Assembly (NCBI GenBank): GCA_028023455.1
Contig: JAQFVV010006625.1
Span: forward strand, 124,001-188,000
DNA from: Epiperipatus broadwayi
Taxonomy: Eukaryota > Onychophora > Udeonychophora > Euonychophora > Peripatidae
DNA: 64,000 nucleotides
Direction: 5' to 3'
Positions 12,044-23,850 of the stretch are shown piece after piece. The notes below the pieces were generated by a model. It saw only the letters and a list, made by a program, of their open reading frames with translations. It was not told where the DNA came from and did no database searches. Position 1 is the stretch's first letter, and each line of letters starts with the position of its first letter. The translations under genes were made by a program, and so were the position numbers.

Positions 12044-12416
12044 CCTCTTGTGTAGAAGAGTTTGCCTGATTGGAATGTGGTCTAATTTCTAAGTATAATG
12101 TTCTGTTCCAACATCAAATTTGTAGGGTGATGATGAAGTTCAGATTGTAACAGGTTCTTAGGTAAGTTGAGTTCTGGTGAAATAGGTTCAGAAACAGAAC
12201 ACAATGGAGATAAGTCTATGAGTAAGTACTCATTATTTTCATATTGACTGGAGGCTACTTTATTTAGAGAGAAAGGATCAACCAGTTGTTGTATGTTGCT
12301 ATCTTGGTCTATTGTTTTTGGTTCATTTGTTAGATTATATAAACTTTTGTTTTTTGAAGAACTGTTGCTTCATTTCAAGGTCTATTTGGTGGGGGAGCAT
12401 TGGTCTTTATTACATC

Positions 12417-13650
12417 TCAAAGATTGTCTAATTTATTGCTATTGCTACTTTCTTGTGATTTTTCAGAGCTATTGTTTTTTATGTCTTCTTTTACTTGGAA
12501 TTCTGATATTGGCCATTCCAGGGTCACTTTGTTGAGCATCAGTGTCCATGTCTGTTTGGCTGATTGTTGCTGTGTCTGATGATAATAAGCAATCATCATT
12601 GGAATGTAGTTGTTCAGGAGAGAATTGAAGTTTTGTTTCCAAGCAAGTTTTATCATTAGGAACTTTTGGTGATGGAGTGTGATTCATGATATTGCATTAT
12701 ATGTTGTTGCTTGAGACTTTGATAGGTATTTGTTAGATGGTGATTTTCTTGATCATTATTATTGCTATCACATTTGTGGAATCTGTACTGAATCTCTCCA
12801 TAGGTTATGCATTTTCTCTCATGACAATTTTCTATTATATGGCCTCTCTGCCTCCAGAAGAAGCAATGGCATGGAAGGCCATAAGATGATGATAAGTGGA
12901 GATTCACCATGTTGAATTAAAGATGGCATTGATTGAGGCGCAATTCCTCTTTTAAGAACTAACTGAAATTGTGCAGTATTGACATATACGGTGGAATCAG
13001 CATTGTCTTTTAGTAGGTATTGAAATTTGGTAATGGTATCAGTCTTTGAAATGGCACTGAAAGTCTGTCTTTTCAAACTCAATGGTACATTTTTTAATTT
13101 TCCCTATTAAAACAATTGGGTGGTTGAGATCAATGTAAATAAGAAATTTTTTGTACAGGAGTGTTATGACTATTTCTAATGGCAGCTTTAACTTATTGGT
13201 TTGTGAACTGGATAAGATATCTCTCATTTGGATGAAAGAGGGTCTTATGGATTGATTTCCACCAGCCATGTGCTTTACATAGTTCATTTATGTAAAGATT
13301 TAAACAGTGATCTATAGTGAAAAGTAAGAAAGAGCATTCATTATAAAAATTGGGCAGAGATTTGTGGAGTGGCAATGGGATGGTTTGTTAAAATGTTCAT
13401 TTATTATTTCATGGTTGTAAATATCACAAGTAGGATTATCTGTAGATGTTGTTTGAGGATTAGAATAGTTTCTTGTAGTCTGTTCTGTTTCTATTTGTTG
13501 TAAAAGTTGAATTGCTTTCATTTCTTTATCAGGTTGTGATGACTGTTGATGTGTATTTATCATTATGTTATCTCTGACCTTGTTTACATATGTCATTTCA
13601 TTTATCATTGGTGTTGTGATTTTATTATGATTAGAGTTATGAGGTAGTTG
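12417..13650 (-). pseudogene. LINE ORF1 remnant with zinc knuckle
   Basis: Several overlapping minus frames (13650-13312, 13287-13039, 13082-12819, 12910-12656, 12687-12417) form one broken ORF1. The recognisable part is around 12890-12790: C-H-C-F-F-W...RGHIIENC followed by K-C-x2-Y/C-GE, a Cys-Cys-His-Cys knuckle of the kind used by ORF1p to bind RNA. One Cys appears changed to Trp. The rest is Gln/Asn/Thr-rich and low in similarity. Confidence 0.65.
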
Positions 13651-13654
13651 TGTC

Positions 13655-13670
13655 AAAAATACTTTTTTTA
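13655..13670. repeat. Target-site duplication of the LINE, right copy (16 bp)
   Basis: AAAAATACTTTTTTTA, identical to 7778-7793. It reads on the minus strand as the codons just before FDLT in the gypsy RT. Confidence 0.9.
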
Positions 13671-14080
13671 TTACCAAATTTCATGAATAATTTGTGTGTG
13701 GTTGGTGGTATATTCCTATCTGGAATAGTAATTTTGTTTAGTTGTTCTTTTTATGATGACAATAGAATTGCAGCATGGTGAGGAGCATTTGGAAATTATT
13801 TCCCAATTCATAATTTTTTGATCTGATTGTCAATTTCATTTCGTTGTTGATATGGGATTGGAGATGATTTGGATTAAAATGGTTGGTTTTTGAATAATTT
13901 AATTATTTGCTGGAATCCCTCTACCATTCCTGGTACTTCTGAGAATATAATATTGTATTCATTAATCACAGATCACAATTTTTCTGCATCATTTCTTTAA
14001 TTAAATTTAACTCAGCAATTTTTCTTTCAACAGTGTTTCAGGTGTTGTAGATACGTTATTCAACAGGTGACCCCAGGTAT
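13671..14080 (-). pseudogene. Gypsy reverse transcriptase remnant of G3, N-terminal part
   Basis: The minus strand from about 13960 reads IFSEVPGMVEGF, later SSPIPYQQRNEIDNQIKKL, then ITIPDRNIPPTTHKLFMKFG, running into the KKSIF codons at the LINE target site. G1 has the same order at 53865-54210 (IFTKVPGIIEGY, PIPYQYQDEVQSQIDKML, VTIPEHDIPPPVHELLTKFH). This shows that the gypsy pol continues on the far side of the LINE. The part from 13970 to 14080 is a weak linker match, and gag and protease are not recognisable further right. Confidence 0.83.
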
Positions 14081-14642
14081 CATTTAATTATATTTGTAAG
14101 ATGGTGAAAATAAATCTATGAATAGGATAGGCACGGATCACTCAGAAATATAGGCATATAATTATGGCTGTTTAGTGACAATAACACCTGTAGATATCTT
14201 TATGATTATCTACCATATTAAATTCTAGTATGGACCAATTCTATTTGGTAATTTTATCATAAAAAGTCCTGCAAATCATGAATATATATGCTATACAAGT
14301 ATTGAAACACAAAGACTCAAATCTTAGTTTCACATTTTCTATGGTCTTCACCCACCACCTCCATCCTACCTAAATTTAAATCCTATATATATATATAATG
14401 AATACACAGACTATCATATGTAAATGTTGAGTCAAAATATAATGATTTAGAAATAATTAAAAAAACCTCTTTTAAAGCTGTACAGCATTTATCTAATACT
14501 CGTTTTAATTATTTTAGTCATTTTTCTGTAACATTATTTTAATGTAAAGTTAATATAAATATTGAAATCTTGTTTAAATTTATAATTTAAAAAAAATACA
14601 TAAAATCTTATTTTTTTTATTTTAAATTTTGCAAAGACATAT
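14081..14642. other. No gene seen
   Basis: AT-rich sequence with a short (TA)n near 14384 and no coding signal. It may be decayed G3 upstream sequence or host intron. Confidence 0.4.
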
Positions 14643-14742
14643 TAAAATTTTTGGTGTTTTTCTCAAGATCTGGATGAGCCACCAGGCGGCGCTGCTGAAC
14701 CACCAAGAAGCCTGCAATTGATAATTTTTTTTTTCAATATTC

Positions 14743-14915
14743 GCTAAAAATCGCTTAATTTTAGAAATGGTAACCCCCCCCCGCCGCACGAGACAAATCG
14801 GTCAAAATTGCTGAAATTGAAATGTAAAAAAAAATTGCTAAAAATCACTTAATTTTAGAAATGGTAACCCCATGCCGCATGACAAATCGGTCAAAAGCAC
14901 TGAAATTGAAATGTA
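14743..14915. repeat. Two tandem copies of an approximately 80-bp unit
   Basis: Copy A (14743-14826) and copy B (14837-14915) share GCTAAAAATC, TTAATTTTAGAAATGGTAAC, ACAAATCGGTCAAAA and CTGAAATTGAAATGTA. A C-run in copy A (TAACCCCCCCCC) is shorter in copy B. No coding content. Confidence 0.85.
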
Positions 14916-14929
14916 TAATTGGAAAAAAA

Positions 14930-15672
14930 CTATAATAAAAGCCTACTAAATTAAACAAAAACATACTAAATGTCAAAGCGATTTAAAAAAGAATCATCTT
15001 CAGTTATCTAACTGACAGATAATAATTTAAACCTCGTAGTAACCTGTAATAGCGTATTAGTTTATATCAAAAATTATTGCAAATAAAAAATTGCACATAT
15101 ATAATAAAATCAACAAAACAGAAATAAAATAATTAGAATAGAAAATTGAAATTTAAAACAAAAGTTGATTATAATATCTGAGACAAATAATGTTTATAAA
15201 TCCCCCCTTCCCGCACAAAGGGTTCAATGAAAAATAAGTAAAGTGCAAATTATGAATGCTATTTTTAAAATACTATGAAATAAATGAGAAAAAAATATAA
15301 TAAAAGCCTACGACATTAAACAAAAATGTACTAAATCTTAAAGCGATTTAAAAAATAAAAGTATTTATAAAATGTAAAAATAATAGCACGAAAAATTGCG
15401 GGAAATGTCTTAAAAAAAGAATCAGTCTCAGTTATCTAACTAATAGATCTAATAATATTTTATTAATAAAGATTCTTTTTGAAAGTACATATTAAGTAAT
15501 CAATGTTCCTATTAATTTATAATAGTGTCATTAGAGTTTAAATTCAGTTAATATGTTACTCTATTACTAGTTTATATCAAAATCATTGCAAGTACTCGGA
15601 TTAAGTCGCACATACATAGAATCAACAAAATATACATAAAATAATCAGAATAGAAAATACAATTTGAAAGTA
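14930..15672. repeat. Diverged tandem repeat, about 350-bp unit
   Basis: Blocks at 14930-15180 recur in the same order at 15285-15672: TATAATAAAAGCCTAC, an AAGCGATTTAAAAAA block, TCAGTTATCTAACT, TTTATATCAAAA, TTGCACATA versus TCGCACATA, and ATAAAATAAT(T/C)AGAATAGAAAA. With the adjacent 80-bp repeats this looks like the interior of one unidentified element. Confidence 0.75.
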
Positions 15673-16489
15673 ATTTGCCAATTTCCCTGGGGAGTGAGTT
15701 CATCTTTCATCAGCTCATTGAATTTTTCATCCTTACAAAATGAAACTTGGGCATTGTAGATCGCACCATTAGTAACAAAATATGGATATATATATATATA
15801 TATTGTATTTTTCCCGTCTATTGATCATGTTTTCTTTCACTTAAAGTTTTTTATTTTTAAAATAACTTACACACAATTTAGAAACTGAAAAAAATAGCTA
15901 AACATTTTTGGTACTATATGTAGTATAAAGAAATTTCCAGAACTCGGGTCACATGACTGATTGGTTTTGCAACAAGATCTTAGTTTTTTTTGTGTTTATA
16001 TCAAGGTCTTAGTTTAACTTGAATTTGTTTTATTTATTTATTATAAATAAACACATAACTGAAAGAAATCATTAGTCTTTTGCCATCATTTGTTTGCGTG
16101 TCAGTTTTTGATTAAATGTCTGTTTATTAGTTGTTTTAATTTTAATTTGTTGTGCGCATGTGTGTCCATAAAAAGCTGTATAAACTTTAAAACTTATGGA
16201 ATGGAATGTGTATAGCAGTTTTCATTCGAATTTTTTTCAAACAATAAATAAAAAGTATTACATGTTAGGGTTAAGTTTTATCTCCATTAAAGCACAAATT
16301 AAATAGAACAATAATGTTTTCATTTTACTTCCTTTAATCGCAAAGCCAAATAAAAAATAATTATGGAGGAAGCCCCTCCCAAGAAACACCAGAAAGCTTG
16401 ATGGATCAATATTTTGAGAAAATGCATATATATATATATATAAATTATTTGATTTATAATCATATATTATAACACTCATACATACAATT
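15673..16489. other. No gene seen; includes short (TA)n tracts
   Basis: Short (TA)n tracts near 15787-15803 and 16427-16440 and no protein similarity. The end of this stretch may be the 5' UTR of the RTE-like LINE. Confidence 0.4.
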
Positions 16490-16618
16490 ATGACAGACAC
16501 AAATAAAGCATGGCCCTTATTCCCAGGAGGCTGTAAAGTCACCAACCAAGGCAGCGGTTGGTGGATGAAAGTGGAGGGTGCTAAGAATCCCCGGATTGTG
16601 GACCCAGGCTGCCATTTG

Positions 16619-17412
16619 ATGATGACTTTTTATTTAGGTACTTACAATTGCAGATCACTTTCAAGAGAAGGAAGATTGCAAGAATTAGAAGAACTATCTT
16701 ATATTAAATGGGACATTATTGGACTTTGTGAAGTTAGAAGAAAAGGTGAAGAAACAATTGATTTAAAAAGTGGACATATACTCTATTATAAAGGCACACA
16801 TATTGGAAATACAAGTGGAGTAGGATTCATTATAAATAAAAAGTGGAAGAAGAATATTGTGGAGATTGATGGTGTATCGGACAGAGTTGCAAGATTAGTT
16901 ATACAACTTAATAGCAGATACCAAATGCAGATAATTCAAGTTTATGCCCCAACAAGTTCTCATAGTGATGAAGTAGTAGAAGATTTTTTATATGGATGTA
17001 CAAAAGGCTTTTTGATCAGAGTAAACAACATTTTAAAATTGTTATGCGAGACTTTAATGCTAGAATTGGTAAACAAATGAAAGATGAAATTGCTGTAGGT
17101 AATTTTGGTTATGGTAATAGAAATGAGAGAGGACATAGAGTTGTGGAGTTTGCAAAAAAAGAAAAACTTTATATTATGAATTCATTTTTTGAGGAAAATG
17201 TTAAAAGGAAATGGACATGGGAGCATCCAAATGAAGGTACAGCACAATTGGATTATATTTTGACTAACAGGAAATACATATTTCAAGATTGTAATGTTCT
17301 TAATAAATTTAACACAGGAAGTGATCATCGATTAGTAAGATGTAAGATACATATTAATGCAAAACTAGAGAGACAAAAATTGTTTCTATTAAAGATAATC
17401 GAGGGTTGGTGA
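16619..17412 (+). pseudogene. RTE-like endonuclease
   Basis: Two overlapping frames (16490-17080 and 16996-17412) joined by a frameshift near 17000-17040. Motifs in order: YNCRSLSREGRLQEL, then DIIGLCEVRRKGEE (catalytic Glu), GVGFIINKKW, IIQVYAPTSSH, then in the second frame DFNARIG, NSFFEENVKRKWTWEHPNE, QLDYILTNRKY and GSDHRLV (the SDH catalytic block). All expected catalytic residues are visible; only the frameshift and missing continuity to RT break it. Codons from 16490 to about 16620 resemble a short lead-in without known motif. Confidence 0.83.
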
Positions 17413-17683
17413 AAGACAGTAGAATACCTTAGCAAAATTCCTAGAAAACTTAAATGGCTTAAAATAATGAATTAAAATAAATTGGATTTTATATTTTATA
17501 TCTAATCTTGCAATCAGGTCAAATAATTACTAAAAATAATGTTCAAGAAGAAATTCAACAAAAGAGAAACCCTTGGTATCCAGATTTAATTAAATAGTAA
17601 AGAAATTCATTTGCTAATGATTAATTCACCCGAGGGCATGACTACGGCCAGATAAGAAATACAGCTAATATAAAAGGACAAAA

Positions 17684-19210
17684 TTGGACATCATAAAATG
17701 GGTAGAAGACTTTTATCAAGAATTATATAGTAAAAAAGTACAAGTATCTCCTATATCTATTATATCTTCCGAATTGCTCAGAATTTTAAATAAAGATGTA
17801 AGACATCCAATTAAATTTATGAAGAAAACAAAGGCTCCAGGTAATGATGGATTTATAATTGATATATTAAAAGAAGCAGGTGAAGAAATAGAATTTTTTT
17901 TAGAAAAGTTTTATATCAAATGTCTAAATGATAAAGATGTACCAGATGATTGGAAGAGTGCAGTATTAATATTTAAAAAATGGGATAAAGAAGATATTAA
18001 AACTTAGAGACCTATCAGCCTTAATATAACTTTTTTCTAAAAATAATTACAAATCATTTACAGGATAACATTGGACTTCTACCAAATTGATTTTAACACA
18101 GTAGATTATATCCAGGTATTGAGAAAAGTTATAGAAAACAAACAAATGAATATGAGTTACCATTATACTTTGGATTTGTAGATTATTAAAAGGCATTTGA
18201 TTCTATAAACATTTCTTCAGTTATTAAAGAATTGTAACATCAAGGTATAGAACCAAGATATTGTTATATTTTGAAGAATAGTTATAAAAATTCAACAGAA
18301 ACAATTAGATTACATAATGATACTGCAAAAGTCAACATTGAGGTTTTTGTAAGACAAGGTGACTCCATATCTCCAAAACTTTTTACAGCAGTGCTGCAAG
18401 AAGTATTTTATGGATTAAAATGGGAAATTAAAGGAGTGGAGGTAAATGAAGATTATTTAAGTCATTTAGATTTTGCTGATAATGTAGTTGTTTTTGCAAA
18501 TAATGCTTTAGAGCTGCATGAATTGTTGCAGGAGTTATCAGATAAAAGTAGGACTAAAGATAAATGTTAAAAAGACTAAAGTAATGTTCAATGGATTTTT
18601 TCAAAATATGCAGATAAAGATTGATTATGATGAGTTAAAAAAAGTAAATACCTTGGTCAGATTATTAATACATATAAAAACATAATGGATGAAATTAATC
18701 ATAGAATTAAACTTGGTTGGAGTGGTTTTGATAGAAATAACTTGATACTAAAAGGAAATATGCCTATGTGTTTGAAAAGGAAGGCTCTTAATAAATGTGT
18801 TTTATCAGTTCTTACTTATGGATCTGAGAACTTGGATACTTAATAGAAGAGCAATACAGAGACATTAGACCACTCAAATAGTATGGAGAAATAAATGTTA
18901 GGAGTAACAAGAAGAGATCAAAAATGCAATATATGGGTAAGAGAACAAACAGGTATTACTGACCTCATTGAAAAAATTAAAAACTGAAGTGGTGTTGGGC
19001 CAGACATATTGCTCGAAGATGTTATAATAGATGGACAATTGAAATATGAAACCAGATTACAAGCAATTGTAAAAGACCCAGAAAGAGATGATATGTTAGA
19101 TGGATGGATGAAATAAGAACATGTGCAGGGATGATGAGAAGAAAATCTAAAGATCAGAAAAAATGGATTGAACTTGGAGAGACCTTCATCCTGAAGTGGA
19201 ATAATTATTG
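17684..19210 (+). pseudogene. RTE-like reverse transcriptase and C-terminal region
   Basis: The first block has KTKAPGNDGFIIDILKEAG and PDDWKSAVLIFKKWDKEDIKT, followed by a stop at 18005 and then RPISL in frame. The next block (18271-18570) has FVRQGDSISPKLFTAVLQEVF and LSHLDFADNVVVFA, where the F-A-D-D box has become FADN. Further downstream, LNKCVLSVLTYGSE, MLGVTRRD and a region near 19060-19200 correspond to the C-terminal part (W..GH, GRP.RW-like). The copy is inactive by stops and by the lost second Asp. Confidence 0.82.
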
Positions 19211-19224
19211 TTGAAGATGATAAT

Positions 19225-21760
19225 GAATATTGTGCAATACATTATTTTAAAAATGCTAATAATAATATGTACATTAATCTGTGCTTTGCTTTCAAAAATA
19301 TAATACCTGAATTTTTATAAAGCAAAATTTGTAAAATAATGCTGTTTTTTAAGTAAATATTTGTATAAAAATACACAGATACTTTATATATCTATACATG
19401 TTATTTATATGCATTACGATTCTATAAATCAGATATGAACTTCCTGCATTAGGTAAATCTGGTGCTTAAAATCTCCCAATCTAGTCTCCAAACGCTTTCA
19501 CAAACATTTATAAAATAAACGTATTTAATACTTCTATTTAAATAGATACATAGTGCAGTGCTTGGAAAATAAAATATTTCTTTCTCAACTACATATTTTA
19601 CTCTTTTCTATGTTTACATTATTCTACCAAAAATAAACTAATTAAATTTTTGATCAATTGTAGTAGATTAATTTTTAAGTTGATAACATTGTGTGGCCCA
19701 TGTATGAGATTATAAGTGTCTAAATAACTTGTGGCAGAGAAAATGTTCCTCAATTCTGCTATAAATAAATAAGACTACATGGACGATTTTCTTTGTCTCA
19801 CATGTGCTTCTAAAAATATATTTAACAAAAAGTCTTAGTAAAAAAGATATGACATGTTATGAAAATATTTTTTTTTAATTTTTCTCAAAAATTATTAATT
19901 TTTTTTGAAAGGGTGACACTATAGAAAGATCTTTTTTTTAAAAAAGATTATATTTAAAACATATGTTCGAGTCATTTTTCACACAAAAAAAATCGTTTAA
20001 TTAAAATTATGTAATTTAATAGAAGTATGTATGTATATAGCCTTCAAAAGATTGAAGTTAAGTTACAGTTTGAACATTCTAGTTGCTTGTTATTGGTTTT
20101 TTCATATCAAAATTTTTTGTCCTCATTGGACATCGAGTCATTCTTAAAAAGTTGTTTTATTCAAAATGCAATCATAAAATACAGCATGAATCTCAAATTT
20201 TGCAATTACTATTTTTTTATTTTAAATATTTAAAGGCTTTATTAAAAAAGGTATTAAGTTGTAACTGTTTTTAAACACACATTTCAAAATTACAGCATTA
20301 CTTATTGATACATGTAATCTCATTTCCTGACCAGGTTCTAAGATCATGACATACACATACTTCAGATCCCTTTAGAAGATATCCATTTTTACATTTAAAG
20401 TCATAAAATTATGGAACTTCTAACGCCAAATTCTCAGGAGAATGTGTAATAAAAAGACATTACTGAAAAGAATACATTTCTACTAACAATGTCCTTTGTG
20501 CACTTTTTTACAATGCTTCATTATCTTCATCTTCATTATTACTATTATAATTTTATTATTATTAAAAAGTTTTGATTGTTTTCCAGAGATTTTTTGTGTT
20601 ATAATTAAAATGCACTACAGGCATATATTAATAAAAAGTACTTTTATAAGTATATATAATATAAAGACACTCATAATAGAGAAGAAACTTGAAAAGTAAT
20701 ATATCATAAATGAAGTATTCTTTCTACAGTTTAATGATATGTTGCAGGTTTTCAATATTTGTTTATTAGCATTTAAAAAAAAGTTATTTTTATTATCACA
20801 TTAAAAATACTTATTTTTAAAATTAATTTTCAAGTTTATTCTGTGCTATAGGTCTTTTATTATAAGATAAAGAGGAAATGTCTTATATTTATACGTATTT
20901 AAAAAGTAATTTTTAAAATCATTTATGAAATAAATTCTGAAAAATCAACCGTATAATAAATTATAAAAAGAAAATAATAGTAAATATTGTAAGAAAGGTA
21001 TATATAAAAAAGGAATTAGTATGTTAAAATAAATATAGACACACTTAATATATATTTATACCTTTAAAATTAATGTCATATTTGTTCAAATATATATGTA
21101 AAACATTTATTATTTTAAAGTAATTGCATACTGTCCTAGTAGGAAATTATGACAATGGTAAAAAATAAAAGTAAAACAAATAAAAAAAAAACAAATAAAA
21201 GAAACAAACTAAAAACACTATTTTTCATTGCATATTATTTTAAATGTTAATAAAATTTTAAATTAATTATAGTAGCTATAGAAGCATGATATCTCTCATT
21301 TCATATTAAGGTTGTAAGCAATATCAATTGTTAATATTTATTTCCAAGTTAATATATCAGCACTCAATTAATTTCAACTTAAGACATTTTTATAATAAAA
21401 AATTTCATTGAGCCACATAGGATTGTTAGAAGTTGTTACCCTAAACAACAAGATTGTTTTGAAAATTCTCAGCTTCCTTCAAATATTTTCAAAATTCACT
21501 TTTAGTTTGTATTTTTATTTTAGACTGAGCATTGAAAACTATCTGGAAAGACACGATTGGCCTTTTAAAATCCCAAATCCAGAAAATGTTTTTTTGTTTG
21601 AATAAATAAAATGTTCAGGATTACTACATTAATTTTTTTTTTTTAAAAAAAAATCATATTAGTTAGTGAATAACTCACCCATTCTTTCTTAATCTTCTTA
21701 CTGGTATTTAAAGATGTTAGGGAAAATCAAACAATTATATTTATATATAATTTTTTATAT
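19225..21760 (-). repeat. Host duplicated segment, copy 2
   Basis: The exon-containing part (20040-20640) matches copy 1. The part from about 20480 to 21720 matches copy 3 (60780-61260 and 63140-63720): AGGTTTTCAATATT, AAAAATCAAC(C/T)G, AATAAATTAT(A/G)AAAAGAAAATAATA, GCATGATATCTCTC, GGCATTTTTATAATAAAA-type blocks. The left end (19225-19860) also resembles 23845-24120. No genes other than the pseudo-exon. Confidence 0.7.
20306..20462 (-). pseudogene. Sushi pseudo-exon (copy 2)
   Basis: Aligned to the intact exon at 217-402. The minus frame still shows FKCKNGYLLKGSEVCVCHD and TWSGNEITCI, so Cys2, Cys3 and Cys4 remain and a TGT is present near the start. The donor is broken (ATAAGT instead of GTAAGT, 20300-20305). 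A codon that is CAA in copy 1 is TAA here, just before the Cys2 block, and about 30 nt of the first half are missing or shifted. An acceptor-like CAG remains at 20463-20465. It cannot be spliced into a normal CCP module. Confidence 0.8.
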
Positions 21761-22449
21761 TGCATTGTGATTAATAGGGATTTTTAAATATTATCTCTTT
21801 AAACACCAGCACTATATAATGTTTTTAAATAATTTATTTATAAATTTGTGTATTACATTGTTAAAATAGACATATTTTCACAATTTATGTAAAATGTCTT
21901 AAAACTTAATAAAACACATCATTATCAAGAGCGGTCAGGTAATTAGAGAAATGAAATAGAGATGTATATATAAAAAATAGTAAAACAATTGTAAATAAGG
22001 TTTTTATTAAAAAAAGTTGTAAAAATAATTAAAAGAATAATTATTTTCATGTTCATTATATAATAAAAAAGAAAGTAATCTAGCAAAAGAAAAATAGTTG
22101 GAAGAAGGTAGACAAGATGAAAATACTTCAACAGGTAAAAAAAAAAGATCTGATATTTGATAGAATAGAAATGTTATTTAGATAAAAAGAAATAATCAAC
22201 AAATGAAATAACTAATAAAAATGGAGATTAATTGATAGTGATGATATATTAAAAAGATGAAATGAATATCTTCAATATCTATGTAGAAAAAAATGATTCC
22301 ATTAATTATGAACTTAAAAATGAAGATGTTGAAATAGATGATAAAGCTACATATTGACAGATAAGTTTTAAAATCTATTGAATAAATAAAAATAGTGATG
22401 CTGTTCAATTTGATACAAAACACATAGAATTTTTGAAAAAAAAATGGGA
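21761..22449. other. No clear gene; probably LINE 5' region
   Basis: A/T-rich, with minus-strand frames that are hydrophobic low-complexity translations. It lies just upstream of the second LINE and may be its decayed endonuclease region, but no motif was found. Confidence 0.35.
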
Positions 22450-23850
22450 AAAATTAAATTAAAGAAAATAGTTGGATTGTGCAATTTAATATGTAAAAGT
22501 GGAATATAGCCTAAAATGTTTTGGAATCTATAAAAAGTGTCCAATTGCTTAAAAAAAGCTGTTATGTGTGTGATTACAGGGCAATAATTTTGTTATCTCT
22601 GCTTCAAAACTTTATTGAAGATATTGATCCAAAGAATTTATGGGAAAGTATAATATTGGAGAATAGTTTGGTTTTCAGAGAAAGAATAATACAAGATGTG
22701 CTATTGAAGTTGTTAGAATGATTGCATTGAGATATATGGAAACAAAATAAATGAAATGGTATGTTTTATAGATTTAAAAAAAACATTTGATTGTGTAATC
22801 TGGAATAAACTTATAACAATTATGAAAATAAAGGAGTATTTTGATGAACCAAAAGATGGATTTGGAATATCTATACTGGAAAAATAAACAGAATCATGCC
22901 AGAAAATAGTCAGACTGATAATGTGAATGTAAACAGAAAACATAGTCAAGAATACTCTATATCATCAATGCTTTTTAACATTTATTTAAAAGACATTAGA
23001 TAAATGTTTGGAATATGGAAGCATTAATATTGGAAGAAGAAGAATAAAATGTATATGATTCACAGATGATATGGTTTTTATATCTGAGATTAAACAGAGT
23101 CAATAGAATATGTTAAATAAATTAAAAGGCTCTATGGAATATGGAAAGAATACCAATGTTGAAATGACTAAATCATTATGGATAATAAGTATTACAAAAA
23201 AAGTTTGCAAGTTGAAAGTCATGCTAATATAGTTTAATAACTAAATGGATTTAGATATTTAGAATATTGTTTGACTGCAGTTAAAAGAAACAAAGATGAA
23301 ATTAAAAAAAAAATAGCTCTGGCAAAAAAGGCATTTATTAAGAGAAAGAAAAAATATGGACCTTTGAAAAAAGAATTAAGGAAAATATTAATTACATGCT
23401 ATGTATGGGGTGTACTATTATATAATTGTGAAACATGGGAAATGAATAACAAATTAGAAGGTGATTAGAATGCTTTGAGATGTGATCTTGGAGAAAGAAG
23501 AAAAAAAGTAATTGAATGAATAACATAACAAATGAATAAGTTTTGAAAAGAATAAATGAACAAAAACAATTAAGGAAAGTAGAGAGAAAAAAATTGGATT
23601 GAACATGCATTGAAAATCAAAAATGTTTAATGAAAAATGTTTTAGATGTACTGTAAAGTGAAAGCAGAAAGAAAGCATTAACAGGACTGACCTTACCTAA
23701 TGATATGAGATATGAAAGATATGTATTTGATGAGTTGGGCAATGAGAAGAACATAAGAAAGAAGTGGATGAGTATGGGATGTAACCATAGGGCAGAATAC
23801 AGTTGATGATGTAATAAAACAACTATTTTAATTGTTTGAGTATTGTGCAA
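22450..23850 (+). pseudogene. Second non-LTR reverse transcriptase (different family)
   Basis: Plus-strand blocks in order: CDYRAIILLSLLQNF (DYRPISLLS block, 22575), a VCFID-like block with DLKKTFDCVIWNKL (22770), SISSMLFNIYLKDI (the LSP.LFN block, 22960), FTDDMVFIS (23060; both Asp of the catalytic pair kept), and IALAKKAFIKRKKKYG with LITCYVWGVLLYNCETWE (23310-23450, the conserved post-RT segment). Frames shift repeatedly. The LFNIYL and YVW.VLLY.CETW wording differs from the RTE-like copy at 16490, so this is another LINE family. No endonuclease identified. Confidence 0.8.

Larger units (their letters stand above)
7794..13654 (-). mobile_element. Tx1/L1-like LINE (minus), inserted in G3 pol
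   Basis: A near full-length non-LTR retrotransposon, 5' end near 13654 and 3' end at 7794. Reading along the minus strand the order is ORF1 with a CCHC-type zinc knuckle, an APE endonuclease, a linker, a reverse transcriptase, a thumb region, and a C-terminal Cys-His motif. It is bounded by an exact 16-bp target duplication, and the interrupted gypsy protein resumes in register outside it. No poly-A tail is evident; the 3' end reads ...GTTTTTGAAAG. A hAT-type MITE sits inside. All frames are broken. Clade assignment rests on the ITSINVRG endonuclease start and the C-x2-C...H-x4-C tail and is tentative within the L1/Tx1 group. Confidence 0.88.
16490..19215 (+). mobile_element. RTE-like LINE (plus), near full coding length but broken
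   Basis: A non-LTR element with an APE endonuclease followed directly by a reverse transcriptase of the RTE-like group, the type often mis-annotated in animal genomes as craniofacial development protein 2. The coding span is about 2.7 kb and contains several frameshifts and stops. The 3' boundary is put near 19215, where sequence shared with 23845 onwards begins. No target duplication was recognised. Confidence 0.82.

Noticed and set aside
16490-16620. N-terminal lead of the RTE-like frame as a host exon
   Set aside because: Continuous with the endonuclease frame and lacking splice sites; more simply LINE sequence.
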